Part shown: positions 1 through 12,300 of the stretch, one piece after another
How positions within the stretch are numbered: position 1 is the first letter of the stretch
How the letters are laid out: each line of letters begins with the position of its first letter
Source: Aphis gossypii
Lineage: Eukaryota > Arthropoda > Insecta > Hemiptera > Aphididae
DNA: 64,000 nucleotides
Direction of reading: 5' to 3'
NCBI RefSeq assembly: GCF_020184175.1
Contig: NC_065533.1
Location: 54,660,351-54,724,350, forward strand
Position numbers and translations under genes: made by a program
Notes under the pieces: generated by a model
Database searches by the model: none
Told to the model about the DNA's origin: nothing
Seen by the model: only the letters and a program-made list of their open reading frames with translations

Positions 1-1441
1 TTGATTTAAAAATAAACTATAAAGTTAAAATAGAATAATAATATACTGCTTGGTATTTAAAATTTGCCTTCTTTCAATATTAAACGATATATTTATAATT
101 AATTTAAGAACGATGATAAATTTAAAATACATGTAACTTAGCAGACAGATTATATTATACTTTTATTATTTCATAAAATTTAAAGTTGGTGAATAAAATA
201 TAAAGTAAATATATATATTTATGCATATTTATTATTTTTACTGAAAATTATATACATTTAGATTGAGAGTGAAAAAATAAGTTCTTGTATTCCAAATCTT
301 CTAGCTTATTTGGTTCTAGTTGTACCTATGATAATCAAGTAAATTGTTGTATAACTCACTTAAACATTTTTAATTTAAACACACGATTTGAAAAATAAAT
401 ACAACACTTTTCATAATTTTCATAAGTATTTTAATGAAAATGAAAAAATAATAATACTCGTTGTATTAAGTCACATGAATTCTTGAAGAACATTTGAATT
501 TAAAATGTTGATAATATTTAATATTAAAGATTTATCTTCGTAATATTTGTTATCTTATATTATAAGATTTAAAACAATAATAAAAAAATTTATCGTAGAA
601 TCTTGAAACGTTAGATACTTAAATTATTATGATTTCCTGTATACATTAAAATGTTTAGAATATTAAGACTAGTTTTAAGCTATTTTTACGTATCACAAAT
701 CTGTTGACATCATTCTACAGTACATGGTGATATCGACTTAAAAGTGGAGAGTGTCATAGTTGAATATTTATTGGCCCATTTGCTATACAATAATCAGTGA
801 TAAAAAATTAACAAAAGTCAAGTAATAAATTACAACAACAATAATAATAACCATGTATGAATGTATGATAGAATAATTATTTAGTATCTCTATATAATAT
901 GTCTGATAGTTTTAATAGTCACTTTTTTCAGTTTATTTATCGAATAATTAATCAGTTAAAAACAGAAAATATTGATATTGGGTATTCAAAACCTGCAGCT
1001 AATTGGACTTTTTACATAGGTACCTATCTAATTAGTAATTAATGATGTATTAAGTCGAATAGGTACAGAAATTCGTTAAATTAAAATGTGTAACAATAAT
1101 CAACATAGTGATATCAAATATTTCGACATTAAGAAAATAATAATAATTTATTCAGTAATCTCTGAAATGTCAGGTGTCAAATATAATTTGATCCCGTAAC
1201 CTGATCGCAAAATATTATAATATATACCTACCTATGTTTTTCAAAATTCGATTAATTCTGATTATACCTACTTGGTACCAATAACATAATTAGAATACAT
1301 TACTTCAAAGTCAAAATTTTAATTAAGGATAATTAGTGAATCAAATATTTAGATATTATATAATATCTATTCATTATTATTTATTATATAAGAAATTATA
1401 TAGGTAGGTAACTAACTACTATAGAAGTATGCAAGTATAAA
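1..1441. other. AT-rich stretch, no gene seen
   Basis: No open frame with recognisable protein sequence, no RNA gene and no clear repeat was found by eye. The stretch consists of short A/T runs and scattered TAGGTA-type motifs, as is common between genes in aphid-like genomes. Confidence 0.5.
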
Positions 1442-2815
1442 TGTTTTTTTTTTTATTAAGATAAGATAAGATGTTCCTAGCCTTGGCTATCTACATCTAT
1501 TAATATTTACAATGATACATTTTTAACTATTTGAACATGATTCATTTACATAGAAATTTAAATAGTAAAATAGAAGTTGCTATCTAGTATATAATATATA
1601 CATTAGTAATAGTTATGTCGAGACCTAACTGTCTATAATTTAAATAACAGTGAACTTATATAATAATAATTAACAATATAAAAGTATAAACAGATATAAA
1701 ATATATAACAAGTTATAAAGCTTATAATATTAGTCATTAGACACTACAAGTAACATACAGCTGTTGTATATTGTGTTAAGTTGTTAAATTAGAAGGTCAT
1801 GTGGACGTCCGCGTTTTTATCTACGTTGAGGCGGATGTACGTGGAGGTTATAGTGAAGTGAGCCAGAAGAGTTGAGCAATGAGATATGGAAGTTTTTTGA
1901 AGAGCTTTTAATGTGGTCTACAATTTCCTAGATTTGAAGGTCTTTGTGTAGGTTTATATTCCTTATAAACCAAAGTGCGTTTGCAATAATACGTAGCACT
2001 TTATTTTGAAAAATTTGAATTTTACTGATGTGAGTGGTCTCCCATTTTCCCCAGATCGGAAATGCATAAGTGAGTAGTGAACATAGAATTTGTTTGTATA
2101 TAAAGAGAGCATTTTTTCTGTATTGAAGATTTTTTATTGAGAATAGGACATAACATAGAAACCCGCTGATATTATGCCTGTTAAAGTTTGGATGAGATAT
2201 GGGGCTGCCATGTTAGCCGTTTATCCAATGTCAAACCGAAGTACTTTACTGCTGAGTTCCAAGGTATACTAACATTGTTGAATGTTAATTGTGCATGGGG
2301 GTGGTAAGGACAAAGACTGAAAATAACACCTATACTTATGCTTTTTGACGCATTTATTATACCAATAAGATACCTATTGTATCAAGATGTTCTTGCAGAT
2401 TTGTTGTTATTGCTTCAGTGTTATGTGATTTGGTGAAAATTGTAGTATCGCCTGCAAAGAGGACGATATTCGTACGAGGTGACTGGGGGATATCATATAC
2501 GTAGATGTTAATTATTATGGAACCAAGCCTAGAGCCCTGAGGTACACCAGCAGATATAGGCATAAGGTCAAAGGTGTTATCATTTATTTTAACAATGAAC
2601 TGTTAAGTAGAAATGAATTTATAATATTGAACAAGTAAGATGGAGTATTTATGGATTTTAGTTTAAACAGTAGGCTCTCGTGCCAAACTTTATCAAATGC
2701 TTTTGATATATCTATAAATACAGCTCAAGTATGACAATGTTGTTCGAATTCAGTTGTAATATGATCAGTTGTTCTAAGTAATTTTTGAACTGTAGAATGA
2801 TTTGATCTTATTCAA
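1442..2815 (-). mobile_element. 5'-truncated Jockey-like LINE (reverse transcriptase remnant)
   Basis: Read on the minus strand, the piece at about 2640-2740 gives VFIDISKAFDKVWHESLL, the classic RT block with the first catalytic Asp. The piece at 2357-2563 (68 codons open) gives GVPQGSRLG and then LFAGDTTIF, the RT catalytic box. About 2170-2240 gives YFGLTLDKRLTWQPH, typical just downstream of RT in Jockey-clade LINEs. Reading frames are broken by stops and shifts (one stop lies just before VFIDISKAF). The catalytic FADD is FAGD, so the enzyme is dead. The plus-strand T-run at 1442-1454 followed by AAGATAAGATAAGAT corresponds to an A-rich or GATAA-type 3' tail. Endonuclease and ORF1 are missing, which fits ordinary 5' truncation. 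No clear target duplication was found. Confidence 0.85.
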
Positions 2816-3177
2816 CTAATTACTCGGATGGTTGTATCGGAGTCGGGCCTATAGTAATATTCAAACTACGACATCGTACACCGGTGTCGCCGTGTCAATG
2901 GGTAGTAACATGCAATTGGTGAAAACCGGTTTTCCTATCGTCACATCAGACCATTGGTAAATAATCTACTCGTGAAGTGAATTTTATAAAATAATAAAAT
3001 GTATTCTGATCCCATGAGTTTTCCTCATCGATATAATATGTTGTCATTAAACGTTTTATAGTAAAAAAAATATATAGTAAAATATCTACACTTTACACGA
3101 GGTTAGACTATGGGCATAGGCTATAGACTCTACGGTATACCATTGTGATGTTTTATCTACCACAGTATTATAATCTT
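2816..3177. other. Unassigned sequence between LINE and copy 0
   Basis: Somewhat richer in GC around 2820-2960 than its surroundings. No open frame or match to the other repeats of the window was seen. It ends where similarity to the macro-repeat R flank begins, near 3178. Confidence 0.4.
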
Positions 3178-3749
3178 AAGCCGAGTATGTACTCAATACC
3201 TAAAATACACATTCCGTCAATAGGAACGAAACCATCATTCGGCCCATCACCAATTTAATCCCGTGTGGCCTTGTCTAATCAAAACAAAAAATCCCTTTTA
3301 AATTTCCTTTATTTACATTGTGTCGAGTGCAGCTGAAACGACAATACCAATATTATAACAAAACCGGTCATTTATCTCACACTCAGTATTATGCGATAAA
3401 AGTTTGTGTTTGAATGTTTTTCGTCACGGTATACCACCAGTAATCTTTTACAATATTCGTTTAGTATAGTAGAAATTTATACTTAAAAGTATTCAATAAT
3501 ATAAATTCTTAAATGAAAATAAGAATTAAGTATATATCTAAAGAAGATATTCAATATTCCAATAAATGAATACATTTTTAGACGTCATATACCTCTAATA
3601 TCAACGATAAATTAATTAAAGTAATTAATAACTTATTGGCAACGCTGTCTGGAGGGAAAAAAACAAACTCAATAACAAAGATGTATTTCTAAGCGTAATA
3701 TCAATTTCTATAAATTTACATATCACTCTTACGAATTGTAATTTAAAAG

Positions 3750-6700
3750 CGATTAGAATGAATACTTAAATTTTTATTAGAAAATTAAAAGTAAAATTGT
3801 CATATTTACACGTAATAAAAGTTGATAATAACATTTTAATTGTTTTTTTAAATTTAATACATTCATTTTACTCAATAAGTATTATTATAGATTTTTTAAA
3901 TTTAAAAATGATTCTAATGGTTTAGGTTTCCAGTGTGTAAAATAAATACTTAAATTTTTATAAGAAAATTAAAAGTAAAATTGTCATATTTACACGTAAT
4001 AAAAGTTGATAATAACATTTTAATTGTTTTTTTAAATTTAATACATTCATTTTACTCAATAAGTAGCATTATAGATTTTTCAAATTTAAAAATGATTCTA
4101 ATGGTTTACGTTTCAAGTGTGTAAAATAAATACTTAAATTGTTATTAGAAAATTAAAAGTAAAATTGTCATATTTACACGTAATAAAAGTTGATAATAAT
4201 ATTTTATTTGTTTTTTTAAATTTAATACATTCATTTTACTCAATAAGTACTATTATAGATTTTTTAAATTTAAAAATGATTCTAATGGTTTAGGTTTCAA
4301 GTGTTTAAAATAAATACATAAATTTTTATTAGAAAATTAAAAGTAAAATTGTCATATTTACACGTAATAAAAGTTGATAATAACATTTTATTTGTTTTTT
4401 TAAATTTAATACATTCATTTTACTCAATGAGTAGTATTATAGTTACTTTAAATTTAAAAATGATTCTAATGGTTTAGGTTTCAAGTGTTTAAAATAAATA
4501 CATAAATTTTTATTAGAAAATTAAAAGTAAAATTGTCATATTTACACGTAATAAAAGTTGATAATAACATTTTATTTGTTTTTTTAAATTTAATACATTC
4601 ATTTTACTCAATGAGTAGTATTATAGTTACTTAAAATTTAAAAATGATTCTAATGGTTTAGGTTTCAAGTGTGTAAAATAAACACTTAAATTTTTATTAG
4701 AAAATTAAAAGTAAAATTGTCATATTTACACGTAATAAAAGTTGATAATAACATTTTATTTGTTTTTTTAAATTTAATACATTCATTTTACTCAATAAGT
4801 AGTATTATAGTTACTTAAAATTAAAAATGATTCTAATGGTTTAGGTTTCAAGTGTGTATGTGTAAAATAAATACTTAATTTTTTATTAGAAAATTAAAAG
4901 TAAAATTGTCATATTACACGTTATAAAAGTTGATAATAACATTTTAATTGTTTTTTTAAATTTAATACATTCATTTTACTCAATAAGTATTATTATAGAT
5001 TTTTTAAATTTAAAAATGATTCTAATGGTTTAGGTTTCAAGTGTGTAAAATAAATACTTAAATTTTTATAAGAAAATTAAAAGTAAAATTGTCATATTTA
5101 CACGTAATAAAAGTTGATAATAACATTTTAATTGTTTTTTTAAATTTAATACATTCATTTTACTCAATAAGTAGCATTATAGATTTTTTAAATTTAAAAA
5201 TGATTGTAATGGTTTAGGTTTCAAGTGTGTAAAATAAATACTTAAATTTTTATTAGAAAATTAAAAGTAAAATTGTCATATTTACACGTAATAAAAGTTG
5301 ATAATAACATTTTATTTGTTTTTTTAAATTTAATACATTCATTTTACTCAATAAGTAGTATTATAGTTACTTAAAATTTAAAAATGATTCTAATGGTTTA
5401 GGTTTCAAGTGTGTAAAATAAATACTTAATTTTTTATTAGAAAATTAAAAGTAAAATTGTCATATTTACACGTAATAAAAGTTGATAATAACATTTTATT
5501 TGTTTTTTTAAATTTAATACATTCATTTTACTCAATAAGTACTATTATAGATTTTTTAAATTTAAAAATGATTGTAATGGTTTAGGTTTCAAGTGTGTAA
5601 AATAAATACTTAAATTTTTATTAGAAAATTAAAAGTAAAATTGTCATATTTACACGTAATAAAAGTTGATAATAACATTTTATTTGTTTTTTTAAATTTA
5701 ATACATTCATTTTACTCAATAAGTACTATTATAGTTACTTAAAATTTAAAAATGATTCTAATGGTTTAGGTTTCAAGTGTGTAAAAATAATACATAAATT
5801 TTTATTAGAAAATTAAAAGTAATATTGTCATATTTACACGTAATAAAAGTTGATAATAACATTTTATTTGTTTTTTTAAATTAATATATTCATTTTACCA
5901 ATATGTATTTTTATAGTTACTTAAAATTTAAAAATGATTCTAATGGTTTAGGTTTCAAGTGTGTAAAATAAATACTTAATTTTTATTAGAAAATAAAAGT
6001 AAAATTGTCATATTTACACGTTTAAAAGTTGATAAAACATTTTAATTGTTTTTTTAAATTTAATACATTCATTTTACTCAATAAGTATTATTATAGATTT
6101 TTTAAATTTAAAAATGATTCTAATGGTTTAGGTTTCAAGTGTGTAAAATAAATACTTAAATTTTTATAAGAAAATTAAAAGTAAAATTGTCATATTTACA
6201 CGTAATAAAAGTTGATAATAACATTTTAATTGTTTTTTTAAATTTATAACATTCATTTTACTCAATAAGTAGCATTATAGATTTTTTAAATTTAAAAATG
6301 ATTGTAATGGTTTAGGTTTCAAGTGTGTAAAATAAATACTTAAATTTTTATTAGAAAATTAAAAGTAAAATTGTCATATTTACACGTAAAAAAGTTGATA
6401 ATAACATTTTATTTGTTTTTTTAAATTTAATACATTCATTTTACTCAATAAGTAGTATATAGTTACTTAAAATTTAAAAATGATTCTAATGGTTTAGGTT
6501 TCAAGTGTGTAAAATAAATACTTAATTTTTTATTAGAAAATTAAAAGTAAAATTGTCATATTTACACGTAAAAAAGTTGATAATAACATTTTATTTGTTT
6601 TTTTAAATTTAATACATTCATTTTACTCAATAAGTACTATTATAGATTTTTTAAATTTAAAAATGATTGTAATGGTTTAGGTTTCAAGTGTGTAAAATAA

Positions 6701-7440
6701 ATACTTAATTTTTTATTAGAAAATAAAAGTAAAATTGTCATATTTACACGTAATAAAAGTTGATAATAACATTTTATTGTTTTTTTAAATTTAATACATT
6801 CATTTTACTCAATAAGTACTATTATAGTTACTTAAAATTTAAAAATGATTCTAATGGTTTAGGTTTCAAGTGTTAAAAATAAATACATAAATTTTTATTA
6901 GAAAATTAAAAGTAATATTGTCATATTTACACGTAATAAGAGTTGATAATAACATTTTATTTGTTTTTTTAAATGTAATATATTCATTTTACCCAATATG
7001 TATTTTTATAGTTACTTAAAATTTAAAAATGATTCTAATGGTTTAGGTTTCAAGTGTTTAAAAAAAATACATAAATTTTTATTAGAAAATTAAAAGTAAA
7101 ATTGCCATATTTACACGTAATAAGAGTTGATAATAACATTTTATTTGTTTTTTAAATTTAATACATTCATTTTACTCAATAAGTACTATTATAGATTTTT
7201 GAAATTTAAAAATGATTCTAATGGTTTAGGTTTCAAGTGTGTAAAATAAATACTTAAATTTTTATTAGAAAATTAAAAGTAAAATTGTCATATTTACACG
7301 TAATAAAAGTTGATAATAACATTTTATTTGTTTTTTTAAATTTAATACATTCATTTTACTCAATAAGTAGTATTATAGTTACTTAAAATTTTAAAATGAT
7401 TCCAACGGTTATAGTTTTATCTGATTAAAGTGAAAACTTA
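3750..7440 (-). repeat. Satellite array S0, 184-bp monomers, about 20 copies
   Basis: The motif GTTGATAATAACATTTT occurs at 3821, 4005 and 4189, spaced by exactly 184 bp, and continues to 7309, giving about 20 monomers. Each monomer carries a conserved core (reverse-strand sense TTACGTGTAAATATGACAAT) and a more variable part with TTACTTAAAATTT-type or GATTTTTTAAATTT-type variants. Blocks of several monomers recur (compare 3960-4860 with 5040-5790 and 6140-6880), so multi-monomer duplications took part in its growth. The last copy before the L flank (7440-7600) is strongly diverged, as expected at a satellite edge. No coding potential was seen. Confidence 0.95.
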
Positions 7441-8599
7441 ATTATTTTATGAGCACATTTAAAGTTAATTTGTCATATTTTCATACATATAAAAAGTGAT
7501 AATATGATTTTATTTTTTTTTTTATATTATTTTTATCATTTTATTCAATAAGTATTATTATAGTTACTGTATATTTAAAAAGGGTTCTATTGATTTTAGT
7601 TTCAACTGTGTATATTGAAAGTAGTGCAAATGTTACAGGTTTTCTATCAAATGAAATTAATCTTCTGCTGGTCGTCTTGATCCTGTTTTCCACTTTTGAT
7701 TTTCTTGTTTTTTGTTATGTGTATATGCTGATTATTGCTGCTAGATGTGTTTTTTTCCCCTGTATCTACTTTGCTGAAATTTTCCAGCCGTTTATCTAGT
7801 CAATCTGAAATGGAATACGATTATTTTTTGTTCCCTTATGTCTCAACAAGTTATTAAAAGTAGTTTAGTCCCTTATTGTTCATTCAATTTTACGTTAACT
7901 TATGGCTTCAGATTGAAATCTGTGTGATTAAGTTTGCTCATAATTGATAGATTACCGCTTTGCTGTTATGGATTTTACTGGAATCGCCCAGCTGTTCCTC
8001 TTTTATATCTGAAATTAAATATGATTAATTTGAGTTCACTTATGTACCTTTGTTTTATTTAATTGTTGATCATATTACCTATATTCTTTAACAGTAGGGT
8101 TGTTAAATTAAAAATAGTCTAGTCCCGTATTTCTGTATATTATTATTCGTGTCCGCTTATATCATAAGAGCAATGTACTATAGCCTGAGCTATAATCAAT
8201 GACGGCAATAGAATATCATTTATCGAAAACTTACAAAATAATAAAAATATTTTGTAATATTCTTACCATTTATTTATTTTACCTGTACTTCACTAGCACT
8301 ACCTTACCTTTTCTCGGTTGCTCATACGGTGTTCATAATTTTGACTGATGAATTGTATTGATATATTTATATGTTTTGAAATATATTGTAGGCGATCAGG
8401 TACTGTCTGATGAATCTTAGAATATAATTTTTTTTGTTGCATTTGTTTTTAGTGTTGCCGTGTCGGTTTTTTATTTAAATTATTAACATAATATACCCGT
8501 TGTTATCATTATCAGTCATCAGTTTATCACTATTTGATAACATATTACGATAGAATTATTCTGATTTATTACAAACAAAGATTTAGGTGTAATCACAGA

Positions 8600-8870
8600 T
8601 CCGTCATCTGTGGGTTTATATAAAGTTTTTGAAATGTTTTACGTAAAAATTCCCGTTTTTCGTCACTATTTGGTAGTTTTTCCCAATTCTTTTGAAAATT
8701 ACTGGAAATTTTTTACTTTTAATTTCTATAATGCACCAAAGATATTCACTTTGCCATCGGAATCATTATTTCGACAAGTTATGGTGTACGCAGACGACAG
8801 ACACAAAAAAACACACACACATCATTGTAAAATCAATTACTCCGTTATCAGAATCTAAAACATTGTTTAA
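8600..8870 (+). repeat. Dispersed repeat (TATAATGCACCA family), copy in copy 0
   Basis: This roughly 250-bp segment contains TATAATGCACCAAAGATATT, a run reading TTTGCCATCGG, TTTCGACAAGTTATG, and a short CA tract. The same sequence occurs in reverse in the spacer of each macro-unit (about 13500-13760, 24850-25110, 37560-37820, 43810-44070), and a diverged relative lies outside the macro-repeat at about 12085-12300. It is therefore an older dispersed repeat that became part of the unit. It leaves short open frames on both strands, but the 12.1-kb relative does not preserve the frame, so a protein is unlikely. The class is unknown. Confidence 0.7.
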
Positions 8871-8965
8871 TTGTTTAATTGTTTAATAGTATTTAAACGT
8901 ACTTATATACCTATAACCTATATAGTATAAATGTATAAAATATTTACTATAAATAATATTATTTA

Positions 8966-9918
8966 GACGATTTATGAAACTTAAGCCCAACTGTGAAACA
9001 TACAAATTTCTTCGTCTGGATCGTCTGGAGATTTGGAATGGTCGCCTCACATTCTACTGGTGGATTCTTGTCGTGGCAATGTTCTAGGGCAGCTGTATAA
9101 AATAATATACACACAAGCGTGGTTAAAACGTCGAAAATATGTTTGATTTGTTCGTAAATTCTAGTGTTAATAATTTTATCGGGGAAAGATGAATTGATAC
9201 TACGAACTGGAGAATAAGCCACATCGTGGGTGATAAATTGGGCCCATGGTACCAAGAGTTCATTGTTTTCATGACCACGAGTCCTACTCGCGTGTCTTTG
9301 AATATCCTTAAAATAAGGTTTCGAGCATTTGGTAATGGACTTCCATCCGATTGTAGCAGAAAATCTGAGATCCCTAAAATCATAATATTAAGATGAAGTT
9401 TATATAATGTATAAAAATGTAATTAATGTTGACAGTGGCGTATTTAGGATTTTGTCCAGGGGGGGATATAAGTTGGAAAACATAATTTCCTCGACTGTGG
9501 GGGGTATACTTACCAACGTTATTAAACTTACTATTAAAAAAAATACCAAGGGGGGATCTATCCCCCATATCCCCCCCTCGTAAATACGCCACTGAATGTT
9601 GAATTAATAATTGCCCAATATATTTTTTATACATAAAATTAAATTTCATTAGTTGTTTTGTTTTATCGGTTATAATGTACAATGTACATAGTTATTAAAA
9701 ATCAAACATTTTTTAAATTACCATCGCTAAACATCGGATTCATATATCTATAAAAAGGAGTTAATGCTTCGCCCCAGCTAGGATTTTGTAAATTATTACA
9801 CGACCCATTGATTGTCCTGTATTTTGCGTTTGGATCACACGTTATCCGTGGTGCACATTTCTCAAAATAATCATTGTTGATTGTCGCCATACTATTTAAT
9901 TTTAAAGTAGATGTTTTC
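8966..9918 (-). pseudogene. Animal haem peroxidase gene fragment (chorion peroxidase/peroxinectin-like), broken
   Basis: The exon at 9918-9722 (minus) encodes CDPNAKYRTINGSCNN followed by LQNPSWGEALTPFYR, the N-terminal signature of animal haem peroxidases. A 348-bp intron (9721-9374; GT...AG on the minus strand) joins in frame to an exon at 9373 starting GISDF, so the junction reads SDGISDF, as expected for YADGI in the family. That exon continues DGSPLPNARNLILR, then needs a one-base shift near 9285 to reach NNELLVPWAQFITHDVAYSP, the distal-haem region with the catalytic His. A second small intron (about 9217-9094) is plausible, followed by a Cys-containing piece and another frame change. 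The sequence stops at about 8965, where copy 0 begins. Family members bind haem and oxidise phenolic or halide substrates with H2O2, usually as secreted proteins. The remaining C-terminal two thirds and the upstream exons are absent. Intact splice sites with coding shifts suggest either a young pseudogene or sequence errors. Confidence 0.8.
9433..9594. mobile_element. hAT-type MITE, 162 bp, in the peroxidase intron
   Basis: It starts CAGTGGCGTATTTAGG and ends TAAATACGCCACTG, a terminal inverted repeat. It is flanked by a perfect 8-bp duplication AATGTTGA at 9425-9432 and 9595-9602. G-runs and C-runs sit just inside the ends. It has no coding capacity. The terminal sequence matches that of the 2.5-kb hAT element at 16625, so that family could have mobilised it. 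A related copy in the opposite orientation lies at 56060-56213. Confidence 0.93.
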
Positions 9919-10842
9919 TAAAATATGAAAAGTAATTTCAAATTATTATTATAAGCTATTTAACCGATGGTTGATTTTATATTTAAAAAAATATATATAC
10001 TTACCATTGTCGGTTTATTGAATATTAAAAATAAAACATATATATGACAATTAATATACACAGTATAACGGATACAAAGAGCACCACATTTCTTTATTTT
10101 TACCATTTCGATTTTGACTTGATACCAATTAGAGGTCTGAAAATATCAATATTTAACATTAAAATATTTAGTCATGATAGTACAATGAATAATACTCCGT
10201 GAAAAACTGATTTTTGTAAAAAATGAAGCTATCTGGTTATTGCACAGAGCCATTCAATTTATCTACTATAAAAAATTAAAAAAAAAGATACTACCCACTG
10301 GCATCTCGTAGCATAATTATTATCTTTTATTGGTATTCAAATTTCAAATATCAAGAAAGTTATGTACATTTTAAAATTGTAATATTTTATTAAGTTATAC
10401 TTACATTGTAATTAATATACCAATAGAATTCACTTAATAATAATAATTTATAATTTATAACAATAATAATTTACTCTAATTTTAGTGCTAAATCTATACA
10501 AAATATATTCTGCTGAATGTAATTTTGGTATGTTGTACGTTTGTATTATGTAAAATTAAGTATTAAGTTAAAAAATGTTTCTCATTAGCCTTTATTTATA
10601 CATTTATGTAAAATAAAAAGTAAATGCTTTTGAAAATAAAATAAAATAATATTTTTATTTTTTGTACACAATTATTTTTAATTTAATAAAATAGCCTTTA
10701 TGGTATAAATATGAAAAGCTGTTTTTGTGTGAAAACCCTGAATTTTACCTATATATTGTCGTATACTCCGATTACTCGGACGTATACCAAAATAAAGTTA
10801 AACACAAAATAACGCAAAGTACTTTATTTGAACACGACGTTC

Positions 10843-10871
10843 GGTGGTGATCGAGTCACACGATCACCACC
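10843..10871. repeat. Perfect 11-bp hairpin
   Basis: GGTGGTGATCG (10843-10853) and CGATCACCACC (10861-10871) are perfect inverted repeats with a 7-nt loop. The hairpin is GC-rich against AT-rich surroundings and lies about 50 bp after an AATAAA motif near 10791. The function is unknown. Confidence 0.7.
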
Positions 10872-11167
10872 ACTGACCCCTTTGCTGCCTTAACCATATT
10901 TCTTATATACTAAATTTACAATTCATACACTTTAGCTTACGTAATTATTATTTTAACCCGATTAATAACAATTTTTATTTACATTTCTTACTACTATGTT
11001 TTGATTACTAGATTACTTATGCTAGCTAAAATATAAAAGTTTATCAACACCATATTTCACAATTGTTATCTTAACCTATTTAAATGTTTTGTTTTATTAT
11101 TGCTTAATAATTATTGAAGTTCGTTAAATCCTAATACAACAATATATTATAGATTATTATAGATTAG

Positions 11168-11239
11168 ATAATTTATGTGGTATTTTTATCGTTTAGCCAA
11201 ATAGCTTTGACATGAAAAATAAGATCCCACATAAATTAT
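11168..11239. repeat. Short inverted repeat, possible tiny MITE
   Basis: ATAATTTATGTGG (11168-11180) is matched perfectly by CCACATAAATTAT (11227-11239), with weaker symmetry extending outwards (TTAGA/TCTAA). The whole would be only about 75 bp. No convincing target duplication was seen, so classification is open. Confidence 0.45.
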
Positions 11240-12084
11240 TCTAATGGCCATATAAAAATATTTGAAATATATTTGTAAAATATATTTTAACTAATAATAA
11301 AAAAATTAAAAAAAAAAACCAAAACTTGAAAATGTAATGCAAAGTTCTTCATAAATATTTCATATTGAAACCAAATACTACGCTATATTTGGACGAAATT
11401 TTATACTTAAATTATGAGTAACAATATTCATTATTTTGTTATAATTTTAAAACATTCATGAGAACATAGCACAAGCACTTTGATGTGTACCTACCTATTA
11501 TTATACTTTAAAGTTTAAGTACACAATGCTTTTTTTTAATAAGTGTTTACGGATAAAAAATTAAATAAATCTATTATTTTATTACCTAATAATTAAATTA
11601 ATTAATTGAATAGTAAGAGTAGTTGATATGACAAAACATATCATGAAGTATACTTAATGTAGTGTAGGTTAATAGATCATTTCCACTCGGAATCATTTTT
11701 CATATTCAATGATATATTATTAGTATAATCCTCCTCTTTAAATATTTTCATAGCTCTCCTACACACAAAAGTTAATATTAATTAGTTGAAAATGTTTAGT
11801 TAAGTTAAAATATTAAATTTATTTTCCTCCTACCAGGCCATGTAGTTAATTGTATACCTATCTAAGTTAAAAATGTTATTTATTTGAATATCAGTCGTCT
11901 ATGAATAACTCAAAAAACTTTCAAACATTTTGAAAATTTAACTGTATATACTATATACTATATAGTAACACTAATATAAACATATTTGGTGAAAATTTCA
12001 AGTATTTACAGTGATTAGTTAGTTACAATACAGTCATATAAAAAAATCGATTTGGTCGAAAACTAGTTTTGCATATAAAGTCCG

Positions 12085-12300
12085 CCGTTTTTCCGTCACT
12101 TTTTTTTTGTTTTTTTTCGACTTTTTTGAAAACAGTTGGAAAATGTTTACTTTTGACCTCTATAATGCACCAAGGATTTCACTTTGCCATCGGAAACCAT
12201 CTCCGAAGTTTGAAATTGAAGAATTATTTCGACAAGTTATGCTGTTGCAGTGTTGCTGTACAGTGTACACACACACACACACGCGCGAAATAAACACGCG
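12085..12300 (+). repeat. Diverged dispersed repeat (TATAATGCACCA family) with CA microsatellite
   Basis: The segment holds CTCTATAATGCACCAAGG, TTTGCCATCGGAA, TTATTTCGACAAGTTATG and a CA tract at 12267-12282, in the same order as the copy at 8600-8870 but with an extra stretch of about 30 bp. It lies outside the macro-repeat, showing that the family is dispersed independently. Confidence 0.7.

Larger units (their letters stand above)
3178..8965 (-). repeat. Copy 0: inverted, truncated copy of the macro-repeat
   Basis: Compared with units U1-U4 this copy lies in the opposite orientation. It reads R flank (reverse complement, 3178-3545), a satellite array (3750-7440), L flank (7441-8590), then the spacer up to about 8965. 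It has no tRNA-like segment, because it stops inside the spacer, some 0.6 kb short of the tRNA position. The R flank is also cut at its outer side near 3178. About 200 bp (3546-3743) between the R flank and the first monomer have no counterpart in U1-U4. Like U3 and U4, it keeps the short segment with CGGACACGAATAATAAT (here in reverse, about 8140-8155) that U1 and U2 lack. The right end abuts the broken peroxidase gene. Confidence 0.85.
9919..12060. other. AT-rich sequence, no gene recognised
   Basis: Upstream of the peroxidase fragment no further exon could be recognised. The stretch holds two inverted repeats, listed separately, and otherwise unassigned AT-rich sequence. The more GC-rich segment at 10740-10900 could be the end of an unidentified element, but no partner end was found. 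Confidence 0.4.

Noticed and set aside
3750..7440. CRISPR-like array
   Set aside because: The regular 184-bp period has no short-repeat/unique-spacer structure; whole monomers are repeated, so it is an ordinary satellite in a eukaryotic genome.
10740..10900. Possible solo LTR end
   Set aside because: No second terminus, target duplication or primer-binding site could be found.
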